From Papilionanthe hookeriana x Papilionanthe teres (taxonomy: Eukaryota; Streptophyta; Magnoliopsida; Asparagales; Orchidaceae), in the NCBI GenBank assembly GCA_022702705.1, contig CM040432.1, positions 43,054,540-43,118,539 on the forward strand: a DNA stretch of 64,000 nt. The letters are read 5' to 3'. Under the pieces are notes generated by a model. The model was not told the origin of the DNA, searched no databases, and saw nothing but the letters and a program-made list of their open reading frames with translations. The position numbers and the translations under genes were made by a program. The stretch's first letter is position 1, and each line of letters opens with the position of its first letter. Positions 12,659 to 23,690 of the stretch are shown here, piece by piece.

Positions 12659-12999
12659 ATTACGCAACATGATGTTTCAAAGGTTGGACTTTAAAAGTGG
12701 AATCTCATTCCTAGAAACACGGGTAGAGTAATCATTTGTGACTGGGTCCGAACCCAAAATAAAATGAATGATAAAAAAAAATCTTTAACAAAAATGTGTT
12801 AAAAGAAAACATGTGAAATTGTAATAATAAAATATTGATCTTTCCTTTTAAATCAATTCATTCCTGATCTTTCCTCATCTCTTCCTAATTTCTTTAAAAT
12901 TTAAATGAAATAAATAAAAACTTTTCATTAATAAATATTTTTCCTATTGTTCTTGTTCTTAGTAAATCCCTTGATCCTTTCCTTGTTTTTCGCAGGGAA
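12659..12999 (+). promoter_or_regulatory. Spacer before AlkB ORF with splice acceptor (element A)
   Basis: About 340 bp with no ORF, matching C at about 43710-44053. It ends in a pyrimidine-rich run and CGCAG, with AG at 12994-12995, five bases before the AlkB ATG at 13000. The segment CCCTTGATCCTTTCCTTG just upstream is shared with C. This looks like a real 3' splice site. Spliced use is an inference from sequence only. Confidence 0.6.
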
Positions 13000-14488
13000 A
13001 TGTCGAACGGGCGGTTGGTTCTGAACTTTAAAAATGGCGTGAGTCTAGCACTTGATGAAAAGATGGTGAGGGATGGAGCCGTGATTGAGATCGACTCCGA
13101 TTTCACACCAGTCGGGCTACAATATGAAGAAACTGATTGGACTCCGATTGATGGAGAAGAGCTCCGCAGCCATACATTAATGAAATTGGGTGACCCAAGT
13201 CAGCCGTCTACTAGCAAGAAACGAAAAGCAAACGCCTCTAATGCAATGGGAGAAGACAAGAAAATAAAGTCTGTGGTTGCTACAGCAGAGGGCAGGCTTG
13301 TCAACGCCATGCCCACAGAAATTCAAGAAGTAAGGAGATCTACTATCACCCCTACTCAAGGAAGAAACAAGAATCGCCGCATAGGCAAGATGCTGACCAA
13401 GCTGACAGCGGATCAACAAAAAAAGACAGTTGCTATCGTCAATGCAAATACTCCGAAGAAATCGGTTCGTCGGGAACCAGAAAAGAGAAATTCAATGCCA
13501 AGAACAGCAGAAAGGATGAAAGAAACTCTAAAAAGAGCAAAAATAGAATCAGCGCTTCGACGCCAAGCAGATGTACCAGTTCTGAAGAGTCTTGTTGTGA
13601 AAGCAACCCCGAAGAATGTCTCGATAGAGACTATCCCCGAGGAGCTAAGACATGCAAGAGAGCATGATGGGGTTGAACCATACATTCTTCAGTACGTCAC
13701 CAGGCCTCGCCGATTGCAGATAATTCGACAATATGAGTTGGAGAGGATGCAGAATGTTGAGAAAAAAAGTTTTGAATATTTTGAAAGAATCCGAGGCAGG
13801 AGAATCAACATCTTGGAGGGGCTCAAGCTGCATACGTATGTGTTCTCAATCTATGAACAGCAGCAGATTGTGGACTGCATTGTTGAACTTCAGAAAATGG
13901 GTCGAGCTGATTGTTTAAGAGAAAGGACCTACTCAGAACCTCGAAAGTGGATGAGAGGAAAAGGAAGAGTTATGATTCAGTGAGGGTGTTGTTACAACTT
14001 CGTCGAGGATAGAAAGAGAAATCCACCAGGGATACTCTGTCGTAGTGAGGTGCATCCGATGCCAAGAATTATCAAGAGAATGGTAAAAAAGATGATAACA
14101 TGGAGGGTATTGCCTGCAGATTGCATACCCAATAGCTGCATCATTAACCTATACAGGGAGGGCGGCCGTATACCTCCACATATAGATCATCATGACTTCG
14201 TCGGACCTTTCTACACGAGTGTCTTTCGTCGACCGAGTGTAACATCATGTTCGGATCCGACCTCCGGATAGCGAGCCCGGTGAATTCCGAGGGCCGGTGG
14301 AGATACCACTACCGGTAGGTTCCGTTCTGGTGTTAAAAGGAAACGGAGCCGACGTAGCAAAACATTGCATCCCAGGAGTGCCTGTAGTGCGGATCTCCAT
14401 CACTTTCAGGAGGATGGACGACAGAAAAATGCCTTTCCACTTTCAGCCAGACCCGGATTTAGAGAGTCTCTGGCCCGACGAGCTGTGA
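13000..14488 (+). pseudogene. AlkB-like (ALKBH9/10-type) 2OG-Fe(II) dioxygenase ORF, element A
   Basis: The open frame at 13000-13983 (327 codons) encodes an unrecognised N-terminal region of about 260 residues. It has a nuclear-localisation-like basic cluster (K-K-R-K near residue 73), then the start of an ALKBH9/10-type domain (N-I-L-E-G-L-K-L-H; E-P-R-K-W-M-R-G-K-G-R). A TGA at 13981-13983 stops it; the same frame continues to about 14210 with N-L-Y and the iron motif H-I-D (H at 14179-14181, D at 14185-14187). A net +1 shift (about +2 near 14215-14250, -1 near 14280) moves the rest to the frame of 14297-14488. That part has the distal iron-ligand His (14363-14365) and R-I-S-I-T-F-R (Arg at 14390-14392). 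Family knowledge: this clade removes N6-methyl groups from adenine in RNA. It lies between pol and the PPT, in sense. One nonsense change and two indels make this copy a pseudogene, although catalytic residues persist. Confidence 0.9.
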
Positions 14489-15339
14489 GTTATATGTGAG
14501 ATAGCACACCTCCAATGCACATCCGTATGACATTCCTGCCAAGGGTGGCTTGGAAGGTGATGTTATTGTCCATGTAGCTTACTATTCAGACATGGATTTT
14601 GACGGATGCTTTTGGGAAGAATCATCAAGAATCTTACACAATCCATTTTGGATTTATCTGGATTGTATGAGATACTTAATTTTCAAGGAAGATATCATCA
14701 TGTTTTTTATCAGACTATGTAATGTATTTTCAACAAATTGAAATGGAAACGACTATGTCATGTTTTGCCTTCACCTCTTTTGTGCAAATTGACTGGGAAA
14801 CGCCATTAAGTTAAATGAACTTTGAACAAAGAACGGAAAGAAAAGAGAATAAAAAAATGTATAAAAGTAAAAGAAAAATGGAAAAGAAAATAAAAAATAA
14901 AATGAAGACAAAAAAAAGAAAGAGAGAGAAAGAAAATGAATAAGAACTCTTTTTAAGAATCTGAATGTCAAAACAAACTGCAAATAAACACGAACTCTAA
15001 TTAAACAAAAAAAAAATGAAATTGAATCACTAAAATGAAATGAATCTAAATCTCGAATTGAATTCCGATCTGAATCCTTCAATCTGAATCTTTCGATCTT
15101 AATTCTGTGATTATTCTTTAAATCGAAAGCTGTTTGAAACTCTTCTGTATTTCAAATATTTTCCTCATCTTATTGCTAGGTCGAGTCTTTTCAACTTGGT
15201 ACACTTACCAACTCCTTTCAATTCTCTTTCTTCTGTGTCTTAGAGGATCGACTAGTTCTACTCACACGGAGGCACGAGCTTTGTTCAATTTGGTTCTGAT
15301 GGCATGGGACTGGGTCCCTCTTCATACAGATCTCCTTTT
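14489..15339 (+). other. 3' non-coding segment of element A
   Basis: No gene. About 14489-14830 is conserved with C at 45530-45850, including a shared stretch around GACTGGGAAACGCCATTAA (near 14790). About 14820-15015 is a purine-rich A/G tract. About 15115-15340 is unassigned sequence leading into the minisatellite. Confidence 0.6.
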
Positions 15340-16510
15340 GAGTCTAGAGCTTAACTTCTAGCTCTCATTCAAACTTTCGAGGCTGAAGCCCAACTTCCAG
15401 TTCTCATCCTAAGACTAGAGCCTAAATTCTAGTTCTCTTTGAAACTTCCAAGGCTGGAGCCTAACTTCCAGCTCTCTTCTTAAGGACAGAGCCTAAATTC
15501 TAGTTCTCTTTCAATTTCCGAGGTTGGATCCTAAATTCCAACTCTCTTCTTCAAGACTAGAGCCTAAATTCTAGTTCTCTTTCAATTTTTAAGGTTGGAG
15601 CCTAAATTCCAACTCCGCTCTTCAAGATTAGAGCCTAAATTCTAGTTCTCTTTTAATTTCTGTGGTTGGAGCCTAAATTCCAACTCTCTTCTTCGATACT
15701 AGAGCCTAAATTCTAGTTCTCTATCAATTTCTGAGGTTGGAGCCTAAATTCCAACTCTCTTTTTCGAGACTAGGGCCTAACATCTAGTTCTCCTCCAAAT
15801 TTTCTAGGCTCGAGCCTAACTTCCAGTTCTCTTCGAGGCTAGAGCCTAACTTCTAGATCTCTTTCAAATCTTTGAGGTTGGAGCCTAACTTCTAGTTCTC
15901 TTCGAGACTAGAGCCTAACTTTTAGTTCTCATTCAAACTTTCGAGGCTGCAGCCTAACTTCTAGTTCTATACAAGGCTAGAGCCTAACTCTAGTTCTCAT
16001 TCAAACTTTCGAGTTTGAAGCCGAACATCTGTTCTCTTCGAGGCTAGAGCCTAACTTGTAGTTCTCATTCAAACTTTCGAGGCTGGAGCCTAACTTCCAG
16101 TTCTCTTCGAGGCTAGAGCCTAACTTCTAGTTCTCAATCAAACTTTCGAGGCTGGAGCCTAACTTCCAGTTCTCTTCGAGGCTAGAGCCTAACTTCTAGT
16201 TCTCATTCAAACTTTCGAGGCTAGAGCCTCACTTCTAGTTCTCTTCGAGGCTAGAGCCTAACTTCTAGTTATCATTCAAACTTTTTGAGGCTAGAGCCTA
16301 ACTTCTAGTTCTCTTTCAAATCTTCGAGGTTGGAGCCTAAATTCCAGCTCTCTCTCAAATTCCAGGCTAGAGCCTAACTTTTAGCACTCTTTCAAATTTC
16401 TGAGGCTAGAGCGTATATTCGAGTACTCTTTTAGATCTCCGAGGCTGGAGCCTAAATCTCCAATCCTCTTTGTAATCCCGAAGTTGGAACCTAGGTTCCA
16501 ATTCTCATTC
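15340..16510. repeat. Minisatellite of element A 3' region (AGAGCCTAACTTCTAG units)
   Basis: Over twenty degenerate copies of a 30-40-bp unit, with core GGCTAGAGCCTAACTTCTAG then TTCTC and a variable spacer such as ATTCAAACTTTCGA. Each core holds two short inverted repeats, AGGCT..AGCCT and AACT...AGTT, so the transcript could form a row of small hairpins. It sits between the AlkB ORF and the PPT. C has an unrelated tandem array at the same place. Tandem arrays in the 3' region are known for Tat/Ogre-type elements. Confidence 0.92.
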
Positions 16511-16836
16511 CAAATTCTGAATCTCAACGAGATCCACCTCGAAAATAATCTTAAATCGAACTTCAATCAGAATTGGAACTCTGATTAAATCAAAACTCAA
16601 AATCCAAAAATAAAAACTTTAAATTAAAACTTAACAAAATGAATCTAAAATCAAATCTCCCCATATCTCGTGATTTGGAATTCACATTCTTTATCCCCAG
16701 CGAGAGTTCAAGGATCTCCAGTCTTAAAGACATACTCAATACTCCGCAGCGAAAATTTTCTACGCTCTCTTCTAAGTGTGTCACTTAGACGTCTGTTTTG
16801 GTTTTGTTGATCTCTTCGGTCAACGCTAATATGCGC

Positions 16837-16877
16837 GGTGTGCTTGGTTAGCACACCACACCTATTGGGGGTCCATT
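16837..16877 (+). promoter_or_regulatory. Hairpin and polypurine tract before 3' LTR, element A
   Basis: GGTGTGCT (16837-16844), loop TGGTT, AGCACACC (16850-16857) form a perfect 8-bp hairpin. Next comes ACACCTATTGGGGGTCCA (16858-16875), and the LTR starts at 16878. The G-run is the likely plus-strand primer (PPT). The hairpin and G-run are also present in C (46775-46815). Confidence 0.75.
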
Positions 16878-19800
16878 TGTTGACATCATTTTTGGTGAGG
16901 TATTTTCTTCTCTCCTTAGTACTTAGGATCTAGCCAAAGGTTTTCCCTTTGACTATCCTAGAATACTAGAAATGGGACCCACCACTAAGAAATTCAAACC
17001 ACTTCTTAACTCCTTTCAAACCCTACATGTTTGATTGTAAACCCCTAAACCACTTGGAGGGTTAAAATTAATATATGGAGGTTTAAAGGATGAGTTTCCT
17101 ACAGGACTCTATGGCCTTAGGACTACCTCGGATGGTGCAGTCGCAGTGAGGGTTGACTTGCACACACACTACACTCTCACACACATTCAAACCCTAAAAT
17201 TATTCTTACCCAATTTAATTCCCTGACTCATGTATGTAATTAATTGGGATGGACCTCAACCCCTAGGCCACTGGCTAAGAGGATTAGGAACAACATAGTG
17301 AATGCCTAAAATGAGTCCTCTCATGGCTCTTGTGAGCTTAACATGGCTTCATGGCTCAACCAAAATGATTTCATTTCACTCACACTTGATCAACCTTCAT
17401 TTTTCCAAAATTTCGATTTTTGACCCCAGGACCCTAAACCCTTCAAACTACCAGAATGCCCTTGAAATTGCCCAAAATTTGCAAAATTGTCTAAATTACC
17501 CAAAATTCTTTAAAATTAGTCCTAAAAATTTCCCACCACTTAAATTGATTATCCTTGGTTAAAGATACCAAAATTTTCAAAATACACCCCCCCAATAACC
17601 TCCAAATACCCAAAATACCCTTTGAACCCAAAAATTCTAAAATACCAGAAAATTCCAAAAAAATTCCAGAAAATCCCAAATATTCGCAATTTCATTTTGT
17701 TCAACTACACCATAAGCTAATATTATCAATTTAGCCCACTTTTACTAAAACCCCCAATTTTACCTATTTTTAACCTGAGAGAGCCCAATGTCCAACCAAA
17801 ACACTCCAATTGACCTCAATTTTGATCTAATTTAATCATAAGCTTCAATTTAATATCCCTAATATCAATTTAGGCCAAATCCAAGCCCAATTTGACCAAC
17901 ATTTGGATCCAATTTCAATTTGAGTCTTAAAGCCCAATTTTGGCCCATGACCTAAACTTAGCCCAAACCAACTCAACTCAACTCCAATTAGCCCCAAATG
18001 TTTTCCTAAACCTTCCTAACATCCCCATAAACAAACAGCTAACATTATTTGCCCCAAATTTGAAACCAAACTTCACCCAAACCTAACCCAAACCAAAAAT
18101 CCCCAATTTGGCCTAAACCAATCATGAACCCAAATAGACCCAAATCCCAAAATTAAAGCCCAACCAAAATTGAAAACTATTTTTTATACTCCCATAAAAA
18201 TTTTTCAACATTAATTTTACATCAAACCCAACATTTGCCCAACCTTAACCTAAGTTAGCCCAATTTGATCCACTTTGGCCCCATTACTAAAAAGACCCAA
18301 ATTAAACCCAATTCAACTCAAAATCACCCCAAACTTGTTCCAAATTACTCATGACACATCCCTAAACTAAACCCAACATTTATTTGACACAATATTTTAC
18401 AAAACATTCATCCACTAACTTGTTTTAAAACCTAAAAGCCCACCTTTTTTAAGACACTTTGAAAGCCCATCCAAAATAATTTCAAAATGCCCAAACTCAA
18501 CCCAAAGCCCACATGACATTTCTTTCTATCATCACTTTAATCAAAATCACCCCTAAGTTTCAAAATCATCATTAAACCATTCCAAATCAAGCTTCATGAA
18601 AATTTTCCACCAAAATACCAAAGTTCCTAAAATCTACTTTCATGACATTGACCAAGCCTTGCCCTAAGCCACATGGAGCCATTGAGCCATGCATAAGCCA
18701 TATGCAAGCCATGGGAGCCAAGCGATTAATGGAGAAAGGAGGAGGCTCTTTTTTAATCCTTCATTAAACTTTTTAACCTCATTCATATCACACTCTAACA
18801 CAAGCAAGCCACCTCACCATGGATAGAGACCACACCACCCCTTTCTAGCTGACCCAAATGATTCCCTCAGCCCAAAACCAAGTCATGGGAGCGTGCACCC
18901 AACCCATTTACATGAATTGACCAAATTGGACCCAAAAAAGCCAATTCCCTCATTCCATTTAAATCCACTCCTTTACACATGTCAAACCCAATTAAATTCA
19001 CAAACCTCAAGCCCTGACCACAATGAGTCAGATGGTGACTTGACCACGGCCGGACCACTACCCTGATCATCGGAAACCACTGAGCCGAGAGGCTTAATTT
19101 GATTCAAAATTCAAAATGAATTGGCTAGTCATCTCTAACCCGAATGGCCATTGTGGCCGTTCTTCGCTCCACCAGGCGGCAAATCCGGCACTTAAAACCT
19201 CCCTGAAATCAGCCATGGCCATGCCTATTTAAACCTCACTACCTCTCGGCCAAAAGAGGGGCTGAACCAAACCTTACCAAAACTCTGCCAAAATCACTCC
19301 AGACCCTTCTCAAAACACAGAGCACTTGATTCCCACTAAAATCCAGCCCTAAAATCCCCTCTATGAGCTCAATTTCTGAGTTCAAATTTGAACCCAAAAC
19401 CAGGACACTTCTCCACAGTGAACCAAACTCCAAATTGAGCAGCCCTACACCTTTACTAGACTAAGAGAAGAAGTTCCCCAGCAAAAGCCCCCTCACCAAT
19501 CCAGCCATTCTCCCTTCAAAAATTCATATCTTTGTTTAGAAAAATCAAAAAAATAAAATAAAAATACTCTCTTGCTCACTGCACAAAGGAGAATAATGTG
19601 GAACAAGAATTATGTTATTTTGATGAGTATTTTATTTTTAATTAATTATTTTCTGATTTCAGTATTTTAATTCTCCATGCATGCATACAATTCACCATAG
19701 CATGAGACCATAGGGCTTTTATAGCCTCTGTTCTTGGAAACATTCCCTGAATTTTCCAAGGCTAGAGGCCATCTCCGTGGTAAGATATTGATTTTTCAAA

Positions 19801-22800
19801 TTTATGTGTCTGTTTTGATGTTTTAATTCCAGTAATTAGCATGTTGCTAAGAAAATTCTAGGAAAATTAAGAGAGGTATCTTATGACAAGAGGACCCTAG
19901 GAAAATTATGGTTTGGTTTAATTCCTTAAGAATAACCCTAATTGGCCTAAACACCCAAAACTGAGTTTTAATTAATTATGATTAATCACACATCAAAACT
20001 ACTTGAAAATAATTCTCCAATATCACTTAAGATGCAAAGAATCTCACATAAAAATTTGAAGTCAATTGAAAATAATTTAACCCATTAAATGAATTATTTA
20101 AGTTGTTTGACCACTTTTAAAATTAAAAAATTCATTAAACCTAAAATGCACTTCTAAAATTCACCAAAATGATTTTGAGGGCTCTCTAATATCAGAGGAG
20201 TCTGGGAAAATTAAAATTGGAATTTTCTAAAAAATTTCATTTTTAATCATATTTTTAATATTTTAATAATTAAAAAAATAATAAAAATCACAAAAATATT
20301 AAAAATCATAAAATTGTCACATTTTACCTCCTAATCACTTAGAAACAAACTAAATATTTTTCTCAAGTCTATAGGTTAAGAAATTGAATTTTAAAGGCTT
20401 AAGACAATTTTAAATATTAAAAAATGAATTTCGCCACATTTTCACTAAATTAATTATAGTAAATCAAAGAAAAATCAGAAAAAATCAAAATTTGCTTCTC
20501 TGGACTCCTTGTGGTCAAAGAGATCTTTTAAAAATATAAAATTAATTTTTAAATTAAATGTCATTTTATAATTAATTAATACCATAAAATTCAAAATAAT
20601 TATATTAAATAAAATGTAATTAAAAAAATAACCAAAATTGGTCTAGATGGTCCTCTGGTCAGTAGGGACAATCCACAATTTTTCTAAGGTTAGAAACCTT
20701 ACCTTAGTCATGTTGTTGAATTTTCATTGTAAACCCTCATTTTCACAAAAAGAAAATATATAAATTAAATTAAATCCAGAAAAATCACATTTTCTCCTCT
20801 AGTGTCTTAATTGACATAGGAGTGAAGTGACATAAAAATTTTAAATTCATTTGAGCTTAATTTGATGAATTATGAAATAAATAAAACTAAAAGGGCATAA
20901 AGGTAATCAAAAGATTTTAACCCTAACTAATACTTTAGGTTTAATCAAAAGGGAGGGTAAAATATCTGATCTTAATCTCCTCTTGGATGATTGAAACTTA
21001 GGGAGTAAAGGGGTAGAAGCTCATTGATCACTTTGAAAATATCAAAATGGAACTTTAATTAATTAAATTATTTAAATTTTTGGAGGATAATTAAAATTTT
21101 TGATTATTAGGGATGTGACTTAAGAAGATACCATTTTTTTAATTTAAGATCCCTAAATAAATCACTATGATAACATTTCAATTCTTAATTAAAATTAAAA
21201 TGATAATTGAAATTAATGATTAAAAGGAAAATAACCCTTAATTAAATTAAAGTTTAAAATATTAAGTGATTTAATAACTTAATTAAATTAAATTGAGAAC
21301 AGTAAAATTAATTTATCATTTGAAAATAAACCTAAAACAAATTTGAAACATTAAAAATCAATATCAAAACAATTTATAATAAAAATGTATAAAAAAATTA
21401 AACTAATTAAAATCAACCTAAAATATTACAATCAATCCAAATAAAGTCATTAAAATTTAATAAAAAATAAGTAATTTAAACACCTCTTTTAACTTAAGCA
21501 AATTTAAAATGGTAAAATTAATCTAAAATATTAAGATCATTAAAATATAAAGATTTAAATTGAATTAAAACAACTTGAACACTTTTTCAAACTTAAAGCA
21601 ATCTAAAACATTTAAAAAGATCAACTAAAACTATATAACTAAATTAAGAATCACTTTAAATTTCCAACTTAAAACTTCGATTAAGAACGGTTAAATCCTT
21701 TAACAAACTAAGTTGCCCCTAAAGACTTTCATTATTATTACTCCTAAATGGAATATCAAATGAAATGTAACTGCACTTATAGGATAATCAAACATCCTAA
21801 TTCACTGAGCAAGAGTAAACTGGGTGATTGATTCACCACTCCAATGAAATTAACTGAACTTAAAGCAATCCTTAAAAAGTTTAAGAAGATGTTCAGAATT
21901 AAATTCCCAGAACTTCTCTAGCTAGATGGGATGTTTTCAAAGAACAGTGAAACTTCATTGTTCTTTGATGAAGAAAATCATCCTTAACAAAACACAAAAA
22001 ACCTAGACGTCATAGGAACTGACTAACAATAGGATTAGGATTTTGGTAGATAACCAGAACTTTCCCTTAGCTTTACCTAGGTACTTGCTGCATATGTATA
22101 AATGCTCTGACGTGTGTTTTAAGTGCAGCCGGTGTTGACGAGAAAACCCTCCAGGTAGGCTTTTATTTTATTGCGATTTATTTACCTGCACTGTACTTTA
22201 CTTCTTTTGCATGTTAAATAAGAATGTCATCCTGCATGAAAACTGAAACCTTTAGGGTAGTCATAAAACTGAAACCCAAAACTAAATTAAAAAATCTACA
22301 AAAGATAAAATTCACCTCCACAACATTCAAAATATAAAACAACTCAAAACTTAATCACAAACAGAACAACAAAAGTACAACTACAACTAAATTAAAACGT
22401 CTCGTTGGATGATCGGGAATCTCTCGGATGATGTAACCCACGTGTTGCTAACGAGATTTCCCACAGTCTAAATGAAAGTGTGGAACTCATTCAATTGAGT
22501 TTAGCAAATTCATTTGGACTAAGTGAATCCGATGAAAATAACGGTGCCGGGATGACAGATCCATGGGATCTTAATCGGTTCTGTTTAATCAACTTTAAGA
22601 TTTGTTTTAATAAAAACATAAAGACTTTTGGACCTTAAGACTTCTAAACTAAAACACTTCTCTCATCTCTTGATTGCCACTTTATAAAATTAAACCTCTG
22701 CAACGACAAAAAGCTTGGACCACGTTGGGCAGCACGACCATCTTTATCAGCAAAACTTGAGTCTACTTCAGAAAACCTTTCTTAGAATTAAATAACCAAG

Positions 22801-23690
22801 CTATAGGATTTCGAGGTAGTTTGCCTAGTGCAACAAAAATCCTCAACTTTTCCTTAGGCATTTGCATAATCATATTATGCAAATTAAGCCCTAACCGGTC
22901 TTAGGACTCCGAGGTAGTCGTTTGGTATGAGATAAATCCTCACATCTTCGAGGCTATTTGTGTAATTATGTCATACAAATATAAGTCTTAATTAACTAAT
23001 ATTGACAGGATCAAAACATTAAATAAACTCTTAAATTGAAGCCAAACAGTAGGATAATTGGGAAGTCACCGAGGTTCTCCACGGATCCGTGACATCCCCT
23101 ACCATTCTTCCATTGGATTCTGAAAATAAAATGTTCCAAATTTGAGTTATTCTCTATTGAAACTTACAAAATCCAATTTATTTGAAACCCTAAGCTTTGA
23201 AATTCTTGAGAGCAAAATCACTGATCATTATCGAGAGTTTTTTTAAATAATTCCAGTCATTTAAGATGTAATTAACTATAGGGGCTTGGCCTTATAGGGA
23301 ATTTTAAGAACCCAGGTAATATAAACCCTGGTTAATTCCTTTACATTAAGTAGGGGAACTTGTCGGTTTATAAAATTGGTTCGTAGGCCAAACGAATGTT
23401 ACAAATCTTCTAGTTTATTTAATCGAACCCCATCATCAAGCATTGTGTCTATTCCTTGGGACAGATACATGTTTTGTGATGCGGTGCTCGTTTATATAAA
23501 CTATTTGGGATGTGAGGTCGGTTTGATTTCATATCTTAAAATTTTTTAAACTTAGAATTATTTTCAAAATCAAATATTACATTCCAAATTATATATATAT
23601 ATATTTAAATTAAATTAAAAATTAAAAATTCACTGACAACTTTGTAGGTGACCCCCTTTTCAAAACACATAACCTAAAAATATGTCGACA
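16878..23690 (+). repeat. 3' LTR of element A
   Basis: About 6.8 kb, TGTTGAC...GTCGACA. Collinear with the LTRs of C but shorter: it lacks the large AATTT expansion. TATA-like TATTTAAA is at 19226-19233. The splice-donor-like CCAG/GTAGGC is at 22151-22160, but the ATG that precedes it in B and C is changed (TTG). A diverged tandem pair of about 98 bp lies at about 22813-22990. No genes seen; predicted short ORFs are chance. Confidence 0.9.

Larger units (their letters stand above)
12659..23690 (+). mobile_element. Element A: 3' end of a Tat/Ogre-like element with AlkB ORF
   Basis: Plus-strand sequence that starts just after where integrase ends in C. It contains a spacer, the AlkB-like ORF (13000-14488), a conserved 3' segment, a minisatellite, the PPT and a 3' LTR (16878-23690). 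Its 5' portion was separated by insertion of B and is outside the window. Its right end (TGTCGACA at 23690) abuts mid-LTR sequence of the older D LTR, so A had inserted into D. Confidence 0.88.

Noticed and set aside
14771..15082. Phe/Ser-rich minus-strand frame
   Set aside because: Complement of a purine-rich A/G tract; compositional artefact.
15340..16510. CRISPR-like array
   Set aside because: Units are degenerate and directly tandem with no unique spacers, in a plant retroelement; it is a minisatellite.
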